Assembly (NCBI GenBank): GCA_011391285.1
Contig: JAABQU010000238.1
Location: 1 to 17,329 of the forward strand
Reading direction: 5' to 3'
Length of the DNA stretch: 17,329 nt
Source of the DNA: Thiobacillus sp.
GTDB taxonomy: Bacteria; Pseudomonadota; Gammaproteobacteria; Burkholderiales; Thiobacillaceae
Part shown: piece after piece, positions 7,249 to 13,576 of the stretch
Layout: every line of letters starts with the position of its first letter
Numbering within the stretch: the first letter of the stretch is position 1
Translations under genes and position numbers: made by a program
The notes under the pieces: model-generated
What the model was told of the DNA's origin: nothing
What the model saw: the letters and a program-made list of their open reading frames with translations, nothing else
Databases searched by the model: none

Positions 7249-8079
7249 ATGAGTAACCCAAACAGGTGGCGCGAGTGTAGCCGATCCGGATGGCTGCTGG
7301 CCGCCCTGCTGTGGCTGACGGCGCCCGCCGCGGCGCACGAATTCTGGATCGAGCCGGCGAACTTCCGCCCGCCCATCGGCAAGCCGCTGGACGTTCACCT
7401 GCGGGTCGGCCAGGAGTTTCGCGGCGACGCCGTGATCTACCTGCCGGAGACGTTTGTACGCTTCGACACGGTCACCGCGCGAGGCAAGCAAAGCGTATCC
7501 GGGATTCCCGGCGACGATCCGGCCGCGCGCCTGATCCCGGCCGAGCGCGGGCTCATGTTCATCGCCTACCAGAGCACGCCCTTCGAACTGAAGCTGGACG
7601 GCAAGACCTTCGAAAACTACCTGGCCATGGAAGGGCTGAATGGGATCCGCGCGTTTCGCAAGCAGCGCGGCGAACAGGACAAGCCCGCCCACGAAATCTA
7701 CTCGCGTTTCGCCAAGTCGCTCATCGCGGTCGGGAGTCGTGACGGCGGCCTCGACGCCCGGCGGCCGATCGGCCTGCGCCTGGAACTGGTGCCGCTGACG
7801 CCCCTCTACCGCCTCAAGCCCAACCAGCCGCTGGAGGTGCAGCTGCTGTACGAAAACCGGCCCATCGCCGATGTGCAGGTGATGGCGTTCTCGAAGACGC
7901 AACCCAAGAACAAGCTGCTCGCGCGGACCGATGCCCAGGGACGCGCGCGCTTTGTCCTGCCGCATGCCGATGTCTGGCTGCTGTCCGCCGTCCACATGAT
8001 TCCGGCGCCGGCGGATACCCAGGCGGACTGGGAAAGCTTCTGGGCCTCGCTCACCTTCGACACCGCCGACCGTCGTTGA
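7249..8079 (+). CDS. DUF4198 domain-containing exported protein
   Basis: This 276-residue protein has a signal peptide (WLLAALLWLTAPAAA, about 15-29) and a mature part beginning HEFWIEPANFRPPIGK. That is the hallmark of DUF4198, a periplasmic beta-rich family related to NikM-type components of metal uptake systems. An all-beta C-terminal segment contains PLEVQLLYENRPIADVQV and TDAQGRARFVLP, a carboxypeptidase-regulatory-like pattern. The mature N-terminus would be His, a possible metal ligand. No other start supplies a signal peptide, so ATG 7249 is preferred, although the Shine-Dalgarno is weak. It is divergent from the HupE-like gene and convergent with the methyltransferase gene. Function is unproven. 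Confidence 0.85.
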   Translation: MSNPNRWRECSRSGWLLAALLWLTAPAAAHEFWIEPANFRPPIGKPLDVHLRVGQEFRGDAVIYLPETFVRFDTVTARGKQSVSGIPGDDPAARLIPAERGLMFIAYQSTPFELKLDGKTFENYLAMEGLNGIRAFRKQRGEQDKPAHEIYSRFAKSLIAVGSRDGGLDARRPIGLRLELVPLTPLYRLKPNQPLEVQLLYENRPIADVQVMAFSKTQPKNKLLARTDAQGRARFVLPHADVWLLSAVHMIPAPADTQADWESFWASLTFDTADRR

Positions 8080-8117
8080 AGTTGGCAGCCATGCGCTCGC
8101 CCGTCTAAAAAGATTGG

Positions 8118-8144
8118 CCTGATGCATGGCCACTCAGGTTTTTT
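8118..8144 (+). terminator. Possible rho-independent terminator after the DUF4198 gene
   Basis: An inverted repeat CCTGA (8118-8122) / TCAGG (8134-8138) is followed directly by TTTTTT (8139-8144). An alternative inner stem TGGCC/GGCCA (8115-8119, 8128-8132) is flanked by AAAAA and TTTTTT, which would suit termination from both sides. The stem is short. It also overlaps the end of the methyltransferase gene on the other strand. Confidence 0.4.
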
Positions 8145-8775
8145 CCCCTGACACCAGCAGCATTCCGCCCCATGGCAATACGGCGGGCACCCCTCGCTCC
8201 ACCCAGGTGGCCCGGCCGGATCCTGAAGGCAGATAAATGGCCGAACGCAGCTTCAGGTTTTTCACCGGCAAGCCCGAGAACAGCGCGCGCACCCCGCGTG
8301 CGCTATGCCAGCGTGCGCCGCGATAGGCGCCGCTGCCGCCGTGCCGGCCTTTTTGCCAGTACAGCAGGCTGGCGCGATTGAGCCAGCCGATGGCGAAGCG
8401 GCGGCGCGTTACCCGCACGGCCTCGGCCACGGCCTGCCGCTCGTCGTCGACAAAACACAGCGCCGCGATGGACAACACGTGATCGAAGCAGGCGTCGGCA
8501 AAGGGCAGCGCGCGCGCATCGCCCTCCACCCAACTCAATCCCGGGCTGCTGTGGGCGCGCGCGTAATCCAGCCAGACGGAATTGGGGTCGAGTCCGGTGG
8601 CGACAAGATCGTCCGCCGCGGCGCGGCGGGTGAACCAGCCGGTGCCGCAACCGACGTCGAGCAGGCTGTCGCCCCGCTTCGGTGCGAGACACCGCGCGGC
8701 CAGCGCGTATTCGGTTTCGCCGATCCAGCGCCCGCGCGGAGTGTGGTACCAGGCATCGTAGTCGGCGGGGTTCAT
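8134..8775 (-). CDS. Class I SAM-dependent methyltransferase
   Basis: This 213-residue cytoplasmic protein has a Methyltransf_11-type Rossmann domain. Motif I is LLDVGCGTG at 38-46, an acidic residue follows in LVATGLDPN, and the later strand WVEGDARALPFADACFDHV is typical. The C-terminal third (KNLKLRSAIYLPS to LPWGGMLLVSGEKT) recurs in the remnant at 5830-5898, so this subfamily has at least two lineages in the genome. The ATG overlaps the cysteine desulfurase stop (ATGA), so the two are translationally coupled. The frame remains open far upstream, but only as a shadow of that gene. The substrate cannot be read from the sequence. Confidence 0.88.
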   Translation of the reverse strand: MNPADYDAWYHTPRGRWIGETEYALAARCLAPKRGDSLLDVGCGTGWFTRRAAADDLVATGLDPNSVWLDYARAHSSPGLSWVEGDARALPFADACFDHVLSIAALCFVDDERQAVAEAVRVTRRRFAIGWLNRASLLYWQKGRHGGSGAYRGARWHSARGVRALFSGLPVKNLKLRSAIYLPSGSGRATWVERGVPAVLPWGGMLLVSGEKT

Positions 8776-9914
8776 GCCGTCAGCGACTTCCAGGCGCCGA
8801 TTAATGCTTCTGCCGCCCTGTCGACTTCGCTCTCGGTCGTGAACCGGCCCAGAGACAGACGCACCGCACCCGCAGCCGCTTCCCGTGTCAGCCCCATCGC
8901 CGCGAGCACGCCGCTTGCCGCATGCTCGCCGGCATGGCAGGCAGAGCCGGTGGACGCGGCCACGGCAGGGGCGGCGGCCAGCAGTTGCCAACCCGCTACA
9001 GCAGGGAAGGAGAGGTTGAGCGTGTTGGGGAGGCGTTCGATCGGGTGGCCGTTGAGCTGCAGGCCGGGAATGGCGGCGGCGAGCCGCCCGTGCAGGCGAT
9101 CGCGCAGCGCTGCCATGCGTGCGGCGTCCGGCGTCAGCGTGTCCCCCGCCAGCCGCGCTGCCGCGCCCAGGGCGACGATATGCGGCACGTTCTCGGTGCC
9201 GGGACGCAGGCCGTGTTCGTGGCCGGCACCGTACTGGATCGGCCCAAGGGCGACGCCCGCTCGCACGTACAGCGCCCCCACGCCCTTGGGCGCGTAAAAC
9301 TTGTGGCCGGCCAGGGTCAACAGGTCGGCGCCCAGCGCATTCACGTCCACCGCCACCTTGCCGACGGCCTGGGCCGCATCCACATGCATCAACGCACCCG
9401 CGGCATGGGCGAGATCGGCGATCGCGCGCACGGCTTGCAGGCTGCCGGTCTCGTTGTTGGCCAGCATCACCGACACCAGCGCCACCTCCGGGGTGATGGC
9501 GTGCGCTGCGCGATCCATTTGCACCCTGCCGGCCGCATCCACCGCCAGTTCGGTTAAGGAGCAGCCTTGCCGTGCCAGATGGCGCATCGGTTGCAGCACG
9601 GAGGGATGCTCGATGGCGGACGTCACCAATAATTTGCGTCCGCCGGGAAGCGCCGCCCGCGCGACGCCCAGCAGTGCCAGGTTGTTGGCTTCGGTGGCGC
9701 AACCGGTGAAGACAATTTCCGCGGGCGTTGCGCCTATCAGCGCCGCCACCTCGGCACGCGCGGTGTCCACCGCGGCCTTTGCGTGCCGGCCGACCACATG
9801 ATCGGAAGATGGGTTGCCGTAATGGACCGCGAGATACGGGAGCATGGCTTCCAGCACGCGCGGATCGACCGGGGTGGTGGCGTTGTAGTCGAGGTAAATC
9901 GGGGCAGTATTCAT
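8772..9914 (-). CDS. NifS-type cysteine desulfurase
   Basis: This 380-residue PLP enzyme of aminotransferase class V releases sulfur from cysteine as an enzyme-bound persulfide; related enzymes also take selenocysteine. Visible residues are His103 (IEHPSVL), NNETG at 153-157, Asp179 and Gln182 (HVDAAQ), the PLP lysine K205 (LAGHKFYAPKG), GHEHGLRPGTENV at 231-243 and the catalytic cysteine C326 (STGSACHAG). The length suits NifS or a generic desulfurase better than housekeeping IscS (about 404 residues), and no iscU or iscA lies nearby. It follows an MFS gene by 20 bases and overlaps the methyltransferase. Its job may be sulfur or selenium supply to the same pathway (inference). Confidence 0.92.
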   Translation of the reverse strand: MNTAPIYLDYNATTPVDPRVLEAMLPYLAVHYGNPSSDHVVGRHAKAAVDTARAEVAALIGATPAEIVFTGCATEANNLALLGVARAALPGGRKLLVTSAIEHPSVLQPMRHLARQGCSLTELAVDAAGRVQMDRAAHAITPEVALVSVMLANNETGSLQAVRAIADLAHAAGALMHVDAAQAVGKVAVDVNALGADLLTLAGHKFYAPKGVGALYVRAGVALGPIQYGAGHEHGLRPGTENVPHIVALGAAARLAGDTLTPDAARMAALRDRLHGRLAAAIPGLQLNGHPIERLPNTLNLSFPAVAGWQLLAAAPAVAASTGSACHAGEHAASGVLAAMGLTREAAAGAVRLSLGRFTTESEVDRAAEALIGAWKSLTA

Positions 9915-9934
9915 TGGGGAACCCGGTTTTATTT

Positions 9935-11119
9935 TCAGACGGCCGCCGCCAGCCGGCGAAATTGCCGCTCGATGGCGATGGCGGCGATCAACGCCGCCAT
10001 CAGCAGCGGCACCACCGCGAGATTCAGCGTGACCCAGCCGAAGCGATCATAGAGCCATCCCGCCGACAGCGTGGCCGTCGCCGCCAGGCCGAAGACCGCG
10101 AATTCGTTCACCGCCTGCACCTTCAGCCGCTCGCCGGGCTGGTAGCCTTGGGCCAGCAGCGCGGTGCCGCCGATGAAGGCGAAGTTCCAGCCGACGCCGA
10201 GCAAGACAAGCGCCGACAGGAAATGCATGAACTCGACGCCGGACAGGGCCAGCACGACGTGACCGAGCAGCAGGACAAATCCGGCCTGCATGATGCGCGG
10301 CGCACCGTAGCGCGTGATCAGGATTCCGGTGAAGAAGGACGGCGCGAACATGCCCACCACGTGCCACTGTATGACCGGCGTCACGTCCGACCCCGGCAGG
10401 CCGCAGCCCAGAATCGCCAGCGGCGTCGCCGTCATCACCATGATCATGACGGCATAGCCGATGGCCGCGCCGAAGATCGCCACGCGCAGGGCGGGCTGGG
10501 CCAGGATTTCACGCAGCGGCCGCGCAGGGCCGTCGCCGACAGCGGCCACTTTGGGAAGGTGCAGGCGGGAGAGCAGCGCCAGTGCGATGAGGCTGAGGGC
10601 GCCCTGTGCCAGGTAGGAGCCGACGAAGATCTGCCCGCCGATCCAGTCGCGTCCCCACAAGCCGAGCTGGGGGCCAAGGAAGGCCGCAACCACGCCGCCG
10701 GCCACGACCAGTGAAATGGCCTTGCCGGCATGGGCCGGACCGGCGACCTCGACGGCGGCGAAGCGATAGTAGTTGGCAAACCCCTGGTAACTGCCCAGCA
10801 GGAAGTTCCCGATGACGAAGGCGGCAAAGCTGCTTTGGTATAGCGCGAGCGCACACAACAGGCTGCCTCCGATGCCCAGCAGCGCGCCGAGCAAAAAACC
10901 GGGACGGCGTCCCGCCCGACGCATGAGCATGGCCGCCGGCAGCGAGGCGACAGCGGTGCCGATCACCATGGCGGCGACGGGAAGCGTCGCGAGTCCCCTG
11001 TCGGAGGCGAGCATGGCGCCGAGGATCGCGGCGAGTGCCATCGACAGGACAATGGCGGACAGCATCAAGGCCTGACTCAGCGCCAGGATCAGGATGTTGC
11101 TGCGGGATGAGGTCAACAT
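9935..11119 (-). CDS. MFS transporter
   Basis: This 394-residue protein has about 12 hydrophobic segments and major facilitator features. The loop between segments 2 and 3 contains MRRAGRRPGF, the basic cytoplasmic motif, and the fourth-fifth segment region has GNFLLGSYQGFANYYRFAA. A cytoplasmic loop of about 35 residues (LHLPKVAAVGDGPARPLREI) separates two six-helix halves. The substrate is unknown. ATG 11119 begins 39 bases after the preceding gene's TAG and lacks a strong ribosome binding site. Its place between a TauE/SafE-selenoprotein pair and a cysteine desulfurase suggests transport of a small sulfur or selenium compound, or of a drug-like conjugate; this is only contextual. Confidence 0.88.
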   Translation of the reverse strand: MLTSSRSNILILALSQALMLSAIVLSMALAAILGAMLASDRGLATLPVAAMVIGTAVASLPAAMLMRRAGRRPGFLLGALLGIGGSLLCALALYQSSFAAFVIGNFLLGSYQGFANYYRFAAVEVAGPAHAGKAISLVVAGGVVAAFLGPQLGLWGRDWIGGQIFVGSYLAQGALSLIALALLSRLHLPKVAAVGDGPARPLREILAQPALRVAIFGAAIGYAVMIMVMTATPLAILGCGLPGSDVTPVIQWHVVGMFAPSFFTGILITRYGAPRIMQAGFVLLLGHVVLALSGVEFMHFLSALVLLGVGWNFAFIGGTALLAQGYQPGERLKVQAVNEFAVFGLAATATLSAGWLYDRFGWVTLNLAVVPLLMAALIAAIAIERQFRRLAAAV

Positions 11120-11158
11120 AGGACTACGTACAAGAAACGGTTTGTAGGCATACGGAGC

Positions 11159-11476
11159 CTACGAGCCTTCCATCATACGTTCCAGCGGGGCTTCCAGAGC
11201 CTCGGCCAAGCCAGCCAAGGCCTTCTCGTCCAGCCCGGTCGTAGCCAGGATCGCGCACAGGTCTGCCGGCATCAGGATCACCCCGTCCGCCGGCTGGACC
11301 GCGACTCCGTTCACCAGCAGGGAAGGGAAACCCGAGCCATGGGCATCACGCTCGGTGCTGATTGCAACTTCAACGCGGGCATCCAGGCAGGCATTCAGCA
11401 CCGCTGCATAAGCTGCATAGAGTGTGCATCATCCGCCGGGGGGACGCTGGGAGACAACGCGCACATGCAAATCCAT
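11159..11476 (-). CDS. Candidate selenoprotein: small thioredoxin-like protein with Sec-Cys pair (TGA recoded at codon 16)
   Basis: From ATG 11476 the minus strand reads MDLHVRVVSQRPPGG, then TGA (11431-11429), then CTLYAAYAAVLNACLDARV and on to TAG, 105 residues in all. The ATG follows the TauE/SafE stop by two bases and is preceded by GGGGGG, a strong ribosome binding site. The parts on both sides of the TGA together give a thioredoxin-like order: strand LHVRVVS, active-site loop, helix TLYAAYAAVLNACL, strand VEVAIST, and GFPSLLVNG (likely cis-proline turn). Strand and active site would be lost if translation began at GTG 11401, which lacks a ribosome binding site. A SECIS-like hairpin follows the TGA. 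The alternatives are a disrupted gene or a short leader peptide plus an 80-residue protein. Confidence 0.7.
11387..11416 (-). promoter_or_regulatory. Putative bacterial SECIS element
   Basis: On the message, a hairpin begins 13 nt after the UGA: GCAG pairs with CUGC (11416-11413 with 11390-11387). After a small internal loop, UAU pairs with AUG (one G-U), then past a G-A mismatch CAGC pairs with GCUG around an apical loop GGU (11402-11400). The loop starts 26 nt after the UGA. Published bacterial SECIS models require a loop roughly 16-37 nt from the UGA with a G among its first two bases, and the E. coli fdhF element also has GGU in its loop. The fold was derived by eye, without an energy calculation. 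Confidence 0.6.
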
Positions 11477-11478
11477 AT

Positions 11479-12282
11479 TTACCCCCCAATGACGCTCTTT
11501 AGCAGGATATAGGTCGCGACGAACAGCAGGAAAACCGCGAAGGCGCGCTTCAGGGTGTCCTGCGAAAACCGGTGGGCGATCCGGGTGCCCGCAAAGCTCG
11601 CCACCACGGTGACGGCGGTGAATCCGCCCATCAGCGGCCAGTCGATGGGCACCGCACCCATGTAGCCGGCGAAGCCCGCATAGGACTTGACGGCGACGAT
11701 GGCCAGCGAGGTGCCGACCGCGATCTTCATGGGGATGCGCGAGAGCAGAACCAGGGCGGGAACGATGAGGAAACCGCCGCCGACGCCGACGAAGCCGGTG
11801 AGTACGCCCACGCCGATGCCGTGCAGGGCCATGTGGGCCATGCAGGGGGAGAACAGGCCGGTACACGGCAGCGCGGCAGCGCCACCCGATGCGGATACGG
11901 ATGCATCCGCGGATGCAGGAACGGCTAACCGGGCCGGCTTGAGCATGCGCCAAGCCGCCGCGTACATCACCAGGGCGAATACCGTGAGCTGGATCACCAC
12001 CGGCGTCACCACGCCGAGGCGCGCCCCGGCGTAGGTGCCGGCCACGCCGAACAGGCCGAACACCACTGCTACCGACACATCCACATTGCCGCGCTTCCAG
12101 TTGTCCAGCGCGGCGATCGTTGCCGTCACCGCGACGATTCCCAGACTCATGGCGATGGCCGACTTCGGCGCCACGTCGAGCAGGTAAAGCAGCGCCGGCG
12201 TGGCGATGATGGAACCGCCGCTGCCGAACAGGCCCAAGACGATGCCGGTTGCCGCGCCGGCGAGAATTGCAAGAATGTCCAT
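11479..12282 (-). CDS. TauE/SafE family sulfite/sulfur-anion permease
   Basis: This 267-residue inner-membrane protein has about eight hydrophobic segments in two halves. Each half opens with the family's glycine-rich motif: GLFGSGGSIIATPALLYLL in the first and GFVGVGGGFLIVPALVLLS in the second, each followed by AIAMSLGIVAV or AVGTSLAIVAV. TauE/SafE proteins move sulfite, sulfoacetate and related anions, and some belong to BigR-type persulfide regulons. A poorly conserved Ala/Ser-rich linker joins the halves. ATG 12282 was preferred over TTG 12297 because GGGG precedes it at good spacing. It is the first gene behind an ArsR-type palindrome and is followed after two bases by the candidate selenoprotein gene. 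Confidence 0.92.
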   Translation of the reverse strand: MDILAILAGAATGIVLGLFGSGGSIIATPALLYLLDVAPKSAIAMSLGIVAVTATIAALDNWKRGNVDVSVAVVFGLFGVAGTYAGARLGVVTPVVIQLTVFALVMYAAAWRMLKPARLAVPASADASVSASGGAAALPCTGLFSPCMAHMALHGIGVGVLTGFVGVGGGFLIVPALVLLSRIPMKIAVGTSLAIVAVKSYAGFAGYMGAVPIDWPLMGGFTAVTVVASFAGTRIAHRFSQDTLKRAFAVFLLFVATYILLKSVIGG

Positions 12283-12298
12283 GTCAGCCCCGATCAAT

Positions 12299-12320
12299 TA
12301 TTCAAATGAACGCTTGAATA
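12299..12320. promoter_or_regulatory. ArsR-family operator palindrome (TATTCAA-N8-TTGAATA)
   Basis: This is a perfect 7-8-7 inverted repeat, TATTCAA (12299-12305) and TTGAATA (12314-12320). ArsR/SmtB-family repressors typically bind AT-rich repeats with TTCAA/TTGAA half-sites like this. It overlaps the -10 region and predicted start of the TauE/SafE operon, so binding would repress it. The adjacent ArsR-rhodanese protein (12389-13057) is the likely binder. A lone TTGAAT half-site also occurs at 16335-16340. Confidence 0.65.
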
Positions 12321-12345
12321 GTGGCACAACGGGATTACATGTCAA
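12315..12345 (-). promoter_or_regulatory. Putative promoter of the TauE/SafE-selenoprotein operon
   Basis: On the minus strand a consensus TTGACA (12345-12340) is followed by candidate -10 sequences ACTATT (17-base spacing) or TATTCA (19-base spacing). The -10 side runs into the palindrome at 12299-12320. The 106-base gap between the second ArsR-rhodanese gene and this operon holds this promoter, the palindrome and an AT-rich stretch at 12355-12375. Confidence 0.5.
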
Positions 12346-12388
12346 TCGATCAGATGATTTTATTTTTGTGTTTGGAAGCTGAGACCGG

Positions 12389-13057
12389 CTACGCCTGCGA
12401 GTCCGGCGTTCCACTATCGACGGGGCGGCTTTCGGCCTTCCACTCGGGAAAGCCGTCCTCAAGGCGGCGCGCCTGATAACCCGCTTCCCGCAAGGTTGCC
12501 ACGGCCTCATAGGCCAACATGCAGTAGGGTCCGCGGCAGTAGGCGACGATTTCCTGGTCGTGCGGAAGGGCCTCCAGGTGTTGCGGCAGCTCATCCACCG
12601 GGATATTGATCGCACCGGGGATGTGGCCGGCCTCGTATTCCGCAGCAGGCCGCACGTCAATGACCATGCTCCCCTCCTTGACCCGGGTCATCAAATCATT
12701 TCGCCCCACGGGAGTCAGCGCGTCACGCGCATCGAAATGCTCACGAACGATGCGTTCCACCTCGGCCAGGTGCTTCTCCGCGATGCGGCTGATGCAGCCC
12801 AACAAGATCGGAATCTGGTCATCCGAAAGGCGGTAGATCACCTGCAACCCCAGCTTGCGTGATTCGGCCAGGCCTGAGTCACGCAGTATCTGGAGGTGAT
12901 GCGAGGTATTGGCGACCGACATGCCGGTTGCCTGGGCCAGGGCATCCACACTCTTCTCGCCCTGTGCCAGCGTCTCCAGCAATTCCAGTCGATTCGGGCT
13001 GGCAAGCGATTTGGCGACACGGGCGAATTGCTCGAACAGCTTTTTCTTGGGACTCAT
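12389..13057 (-). CDS. ArsR-family regulator fused to rhodanese domain (A)
   Basis: This 222-residue protein is a two-domain fusion. Residues 1-95 form an ArsR winged helix-turn-helix: SLASPNRLELLETLAQGEKSV, the recognition helix MSVANTSHHLQILRDSGL, and the wing ESRKLGLQVIYRLS. Residues 120-215 form a rhodanese domain with VIDVRPAAEYEAGHIPGAINI and the loop C174-RGPYC179. The helix-turn-helix part has only one cysteine (C88), so it lacks the two-cysteine persulfide sensor of BigR/SqrR; sensing may occur in the rhodanese domain (inference). ATG 13057 begins the ArsR domain, and the frame upstream is a shadow. It ends the persulfide operon, 41 bases after the exported rhodanese, and sits next to the TauE/SafE promoter. 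Confidence 0.92.
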   Translation of the reverse strand: MSPKKKLFEQFARVAKSLASPNRLELLETLAQGEKSVDALAQATGMSVANTSHHLQILRDSGLAESRKLGLQVIYRLSDDQIPILLGCISRIAEKHLAEVERIVREHFDARDALTPVGRNDLMTRVKEGSMVIDVRPAAEYEAGHIPGAINIPVDELPQHLEALPHDQEIVAYCRGPYCMLAYEAVATLREAGYQARRLEDGFPEWKAESRPVDSGTPDSQA

Positions 13058-13098
13058 GAATGCATTATCCCGTACATCGTCGCTGTCCGTACCGTCGG

Positions 13099-13554
13099 TC
13101 AGTGGCCCGCCGGCGCGCTGGCACGGGCGTGGGCGTCGAACCCCCCTTTGCCCTTCCAGCCCTCGATGCCGTCTTGCAGCACCTTGACGTTGTCGTAACC
13201 CAGCAGACGCAGCGCGAACACCGCCTGCGCCGACAGCGAGCCGGAGTTGCAGTACACCACCACCATGCGGTCCTTCGGCAGTTCGGCGCGACGCGCCACG
13301 GCCTGGCGCCACTCGATGTTGATCGCGCCGGGGATGTGTTCCTTCGTGTACTGCGCGGCATCGCGCGCATCGACGATGAAGACCTTTTTCCAGTCCTCTT
13401 TCGGGATCTGTTCCGGCCAGATCAGGCTGCTGCCGTATTCGGCGAAGTCCATGTAGCCGGAGAGCGCATCGACCACGGCGGGACTTTCCTCGGCGCGGGT
13501 CGGGCCAGCGAGCAGGGCAAGGCCGGCAAACAGGGTAATGAGCGTCTTGTTCAT
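13099..13554 (-). CDS. Exported single-domain rhodanese
   Basis: This 151-residue protein has a signal peptide (MNKTLITLFAGLALLAGPTRA, cut near 21) and one rhodanese domain. VFIVDARDAAQYTKEHIPGAI (58-78) precedes the catalytic loop C102-NSGSLS, and LQDGIEGWKGKGG ends the domain. It should act in the periplasm on thiosulfate, polysulfide or protein persulfides. GAGGAA lies about 6 bases before ATG 13554. It follows the MFS gene by 22 bases and is the only exported enzyme of the operon, which suggests it handles sulfane sulfur arriving outside or exported by the transporter (inference). Confidence 0.92.
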   Translation of the reverse strand: MNKTLITLFAGLALLAGPTRAEESPAVVDALSGYMDFAEYGSSLIWPEQIPKEDWKKVFIVDARDAAQYTKEHIPGAINIEWRQAVARRAELPKDRMVVVYCNSGSLSAQAVFALRLLGYDNVKVLQDGIEGWKGKGGFDAHARASAPAGH

Positions 13555-13576
13555 GGGGGTTCCTCGATAAAAAAGA

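Noticed and set aside
8776..9702. Upstream extension of the methyltransferase frame through the cysteine desulfurase gene
   Set aside because: The extension is Arg/Gly-rich shadow sequence of the desulfurase gene, which has all catalytic residues in its own frame. The methyltransferase domain starts at ATG 8775.
11159..11401. An 80-residue protein starting at GTG 11401 in place of the selenoprotein reading
   Set aside because: The GTG has no ribosome binding site, lies inside the hairpin loop, and would remove the first strand and the active site of a thioredoxin-like domain. ATG 11476 has a strong site and the same frame. It remains the fallback if the TGA is a true stop.
11429..11953. Long minus-strand open frame inside the TauE/SafE gene, in frame with the selenoprotein N-terminus
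   Set aside because: Its sequence before 11476 is arginine-rich shadow translation of the permease gene. Only the last 15 codons, after ATG 11476, look real.
13058..13098. A separate promoter for ArsR-rhodanese A in the 41-base gap (GATAAT near 13070, repeated GTACGG)
   Set aside because: There is a fair -10-like GATAAT but no acceptable -35 box at the right distance. Read-through from the operon explains expression adequately.
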